Source of the DNA: JAAYCI01 sp964472465
GTDB taxonomy: Bacteria; Bacillota; Clostridia; Oscillospirales; Ruminococcaceae
Length of the DNA: 9,296 nt
Assembly: GCA_964472465.1 (NCBI GenBank)
Contig: CAYYLW010000108.1
Location: forward strand, 1 to 9,296
Direction: 5' to 3'
The translations under genes and the position numbers were made by a program. The notes under the pieces were generated by a model. The model did not search any database. It had not been told where the DNA came from and saw only the letters and a program-made list of their open reading frames with translations. This document shows, one piece after another, positions 7,823 to 9,296 of the stretch (its first letter is position 1; each line of letters starts with the position of its first letter).

Positions 7823-7839
7823 TGAGCCCTGGGCAAAAG
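7789..7839 (-). promoter_or_regulatory. Structured 5' leader hairpin of the hprK operon
   Basis: On the minus strand CTTTTGCCC (7839-7831) and GGGCAAAAG (7797-7789) form a perfect 9-bp stem. Within it GCGCA-GAAA-UGCGU (7819-7806) forms a smaller hairpin with a GNRA tetraloop, whose outer pair is a G-U that holds only in the minus-strand RNA. The predicted transcription start is near 7841, so the transcript would begin almost at the base of the outer stem. A stem at the very 5' end can protect an mRNA, and a nested structure can also bind a regulator or ligand. It does not match a riboswitch class that I recognise, and there is no U-run for an attenuator terminator. Confidence 0.55.
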
Positions 7840-7847
7840 TTTCTTCT

Positions 7848-7876
7848 ATTATAGTATATAATGGCCACTTTGGCAA
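7848..7876 (-). promoter_or_regulatory. Sigma-A type promoter of the hprK operon
   Basis: Minus strand: TTGCCA (7876-7871), a 17-nt spacer, and a perfect TATAAT (7853-7848). Five of six -35 bases and all -10 bases match consensus at the ideal spacing. Transcription would start near 7841 and give a leader of about 95 nt. It begins only 13 nt beyond the terminator of the preceding phosphofructokinase gene, so the two transcription units are cleanly separated. Confidence 0.82.
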
Positions 7877-7889
7877 ATAATCACCAGGG

Positions 7890-7957
7890 AAAACGCCCCG
7901 CCAACAATGAACAAGTCCGTTAAAAAAACGAACTGGTTCAAAACGGCAGGGCGTTTT
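7890..7957 (-). terminator. Two-part hairpin terminator after the second phosphofructokinase gene
   Basis: A 68-nt imperfect palindrome. The outer arms AAAACGCCC and GGGCGTTTT (7890-7898 and 7949-7957) continue past one mismatch with GCC/GGC (7900-7902 and 7945-7947). After a small internal loop an inner stem follows: TGAAC/GTTCA, AGT/ACT and CGTT/AACG, separated by single mismatches and closed by an A5 loop on the plus strand (U5 in the minus-strand RNA). On the minus strand it ends in TTTT, 15 nt after the gene's stop. The plus-strand side also ends in a T5 run, so it could act in both directions, though no plus-strand gene ends here. Confidence 0.8.
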
Positions 7958-7971
7958 TGTTGTTGTTTGTG

Positions 7972-9048
7972 CTAGCCCAGAGAAAGGCCCATGCGGCGCG
8001 CCACACTGATTAGGTCGCAGTCCTCGGTAACCAGCTTGGTTTTGCCCGCCACTTCTGAAAGAGGGTTGCTGACCACCACATTGTTGCGCATGGCCACCGT
8101 TACGCCATATTGGTCATTCTCCACCAACTGGGCGGCATAGGTGCCAAACTGGGTGGCCAGGATGCGGTCATAGGCCGAGGGGGTGCCCCCACGCTGGATA
8201 TGCCCCGGCACAGCCAGCCGGGTTTGGAAACCCATGATACGCTCAATGTCGTGGGCCAGGCGCTCGGATGCATTGGTATAACCCGCCTGCTGACGCAATT
8301 CCACCCACTCTTTGCGTTTCATTTGGCTCTCTTCCACATCGAAGCAGCCCTCGGCCACCGCCAGGATGGAAAAACTTTTGCCCGAGGCGTTGCGCGAACT
8401 GATGGCCTCCACCACATTGTTCAAATCATAGGGCATCTCGGGTATTAAAATAATATCCGCCCCGCCTGCAATGCCGCTATACAGGGTAAGCCAGCCGCTT
8501 TTGTTGCCCATGAGCTCAATCACCATCACGCGGTGGTGGCTGGAAGCGGTGGTGTGGATACGGTCTATCACCTCGGTGGCAATATCCACCGCCGTGTGAA
8601 AACCAAAGGTAACGTCTGTGCCCCAGATATCATTGTCGATGGTTTTGGGCAGGCCGATGATATTCATGCCCTCTTCACTTAATAGATGGGCGGTTTTGTG
8701 TGTGCCGTTGCCCCCCAGGCACAGCAGGGCGTCCAGGCCAATTTTGTGGTAGTGGCGCTTCATGCTGGCCACCTTGTCCACGCCGTCCTCTTCCACCACC
8801 GTCATCATTTTAAAAGGGGTGCGCGCGGTGCCCAAAATGGTGCCGCCACGGGTGAGCAGATTGGAAAAATCAGAGTCCTCCATATCCATATAGTCGCCAC
8901 GAATCAGCCCCGAAAAGCCGTTTCTTATCCCCACAATCTCCACACTGTGGTTCATGCGCTGATACAGCGCCTTGGCCACCCCACGTATGGTGGCGTTTAG
9001 CCCTGGGCAATCGCCCCCGGCGGTTAGAATTCCCACTCTCTTTTTCAT
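7972..9048 (-). CDS. 6-phosphofructokinase family protein, mixed-donor type
   Basis: Complete PFK-family enzyme of 358 residues, longer than the classical 320-residue PfkA, predicted to phosphorylate fructose 6-phosphate. Motifs are TAGGDCPG (9-16), LGGNGTHKTA (111-120), PKTIDND (134-140, catalytic-base Asp138), HHRVMVIELMG (171-181), AEG (232-234) and PGHIQRGGTPSAYDR (281-295). At the donor-determining positions it has Gly115, as in ATP enzymes, with Lys135, as in pyrophosphate and some ATP enzymes such as the trypanosomal one. The Mg-binding Asp of the GGDG motif is replaced by Asn114. This GGNGT form is one I recall from clostridial relatives, so it is probably a subfamily trait rather than damage. 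Phosphate donor and main substrate cannot be decided from sequence. The start at 9048 is chosen because an AAGGGGGAG site precedes it and the homologous core begins there; an upstream in-frame ATG at 9120 lies within the promoter. It is monocistronic, bounded by its own promoter and terminator. Confidence 0.9.
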   Translation of the reverse strand: MKKRVGILTAGGDCPGLNATIRGVAKALYQRMNHSVEIVGIRNGFSGLIRGDYMDMEDSDFSNLLTRGGTILGTARTPFKMMTVVEEDGVDKVASMKRHYHKIGLDALLCLGGNGTHKTAHLLSEEGMNIIGLPKTIDNDIWGTDVTFGFHTAVDIATEVIDRIHTTASSHHRVMVIELMGNKSGWLTLYSGIAGGADIILIPEMPYDLNNVVEAISSRNASGKSFSILAVAEGCFDVEESQMKRKEWVELRQQAGYTNASERLAHDIERIMGFQTRLAVPGHIQRGGTPSAYDRILATQFGTYAAQLVENDQYGVTVAMRNNVVVSNPLSEVAGKTKLVTEDCDLISVARRMGLSLG

Positions 9049-9051
9049 AGG

Positions 9052-9060
9052 CTCCCCCTT
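9052..9060 (-). promoter_or_regulatory. Ribosome binding site of the second phosphofructokinase gene
   Basis: AAGGGGGAG just before the ATG at 9048, with 3 nt from its last base and a more usual 5-7 nt from the AGGGG core. It favours 9048 over the in-frame ATGs at 9120 and 9093. Confidence 0.7.
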
Positions 9061-9091
9061 TCCATTTGGCCGTGCTGGTATTTCTATTTTC

Positions 9092-9120
9092 ATCCTATTC
9101 TTTAGCGGGGGGTTTGTCAA
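9092..9120 (-). promoter_or_regulatory. Promoter of the second phosphofructokinase gene
   Basis: Minus strand: perfect TTGACA (9120-9115), a 17-nt spacer and TAGGAT (9097-9092, four of six). Transcription would start near 9085, leaving a leader of about 37 nt. The -35 box is embedded in GGTTGACAAACC, a short inverted repeat (GGTT/AACC) that might be an operator, but this is too short to claim. Confidence 0.65.
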
Positions 9121-9205
9121 CCGAAAGCGAAAAACAGCCCCGGTACATCACAGAAAAAAAGACTGGGCCAACCGGTGAAGGCCGGACAACACAGGAAATT
9201 TTACC

Positions 9206-9235
9206 TTGACAAAACACCCCTTTTACAGATATAAT
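9206..9235 (+). promoter_or_regulatory. Promoter of the tRNA-Gln gene
   Basis: Perfect TTGACA (9206-9211), an 18-nt spacer and perfect TATAAT (9230-9235). Transcription would start near 9242, about 11 nt before the mature tRNA 5' end at 9253, a normal short leader removed by RNase P. It faces away from the phosphofructokinase promoter; the two -35 boxes are 85 bp apart. Confidence 0.85.
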
Positions 9236-9252
9236 AGCTAATGCTATGGCGC

Positions 9253-9296
9253 TGCGGAATTGTGTAATGGTAGCACGACAGACTCTGACTCTGTTT
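9253..9296 (+). tRNA. tRNA-Gln (anticodon CTG), 5' part only
   Basis: The 5' acceptor strand TGCGGAA (9253-9259) begins with U1, typical of glutamine tRNAs. The D stem GTGT/GCAC (9262-9265 and 9273-9276) encloses a loop with the conserved GG. The anticodon stem ACAGA/TCTGT (9278-9282 and 9290-9294) closes the loop CTCTGAC, with anticodon CTG (9285-9287) reading the codon CAG. The variable loop, T arm and 3' acceptor strand lie beyond the window, so the acceptor pairing cannot be checked. Other tRNA genes may follow on the same transcript. Confidence 0.92.

Noticed and set aside
9049..9120. 24-residue N-terminal extension of the second phosphofructokinase
   Set aside because: It would start inside the -35 box of the gene's own promoter, and the strong ribosome binding site and conserved core both point to 9048.
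9172..9185. CCGG-N6-CCGG inverted repeat between the divergent promoters
   Set aside because: Four-base arms are too short to call an operator or a terminator without comparison.
1..9296. Search for mobile elements, CRISPR repeats, phage genes, toxin-antitoxin or defence genes
   Set aside because: Nothing found. The coding space is filled by conserved housekeeping genes with intact motifs and no frameshifts.

Overview
This window looks like core chromosome of a low-GC-lineage Firmicute of the class Clostridia, although the DNA itself is moderately GC-rich. The reasons are the presence of HPr kinase/phosphorylase (HprK), WhiA and a second DNA polymerase III alpha subunit of the DnaE type, their order (hprK, PHP phosphatase, murB, whiA, dnaE, pfkA), consensus-like sigma-A promoters, and strong AGGAG-type ribosome binding sites. 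A GC-richer gut clostridium of the Oscillospirales type would fit, but that is inference; no 16S or other marker is present.

Layout. All protein genes lie on the minus strand, so the order of transcription runs from the right edge to the left. At the far right, a tRNA-Gln gene (anticodon CTG) starts on the plus strand and is cut by the window edge. Back to back with it, a phosphofructokinase-family gene (start 9048) runs leftward from its own promoter and ends at a long hairpin terminator (7890-7957). Immediately after that terminator is a near-consensus promoter (7848-7876), a structured 5' leader of about 95 nt, and a tight block of genes: hprK (7745-6795), a YcdX-like PHP-domain phosphatase (6768-6037), murB (5982-5065), whiA (5068-4148, overlapping murB by 4 bases), dnaE (4135-665), and then, after a 91-base gap with a possible promoter of its own, a classical ATP-type pfkA (573 to beyond the left edge). 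No intergenic stretch reaches 300 bases; the two largest (7746-7971 and 9049-9252) are filled by terminator, promoter and leader elements.

How the genes fit together. HprK senses glycolytic state and phosphorylates HPr on serine, driving catabolite repression; PfkA and the second PFK-family enzyme carry the committing step of glycolysis. MurB makes the peptidoglycan precursor UDP-MurNAc, WhiA is a growth and division-linked DNA-binding regulator, and DnaE is a replicative polymerase. The block therefore joins carbon flux, wall synthesis, division and replication. In many Firmicutes rapZ and yvcK lie between murB and whiA; here they are absent and murB and whiA overlap.

Overall this is a conserved housekeeping region. 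I saw no mobile element, CRISPR array, defence system or novel multigene system. The most worthwhile observations are the structured leader (with a possible 18-codon leader ORF) in front of hprK, the unusual two-part hairpin terminator, the missing rapZ-yvcK, and the variant active-site residues of the second phosphofructokinase.
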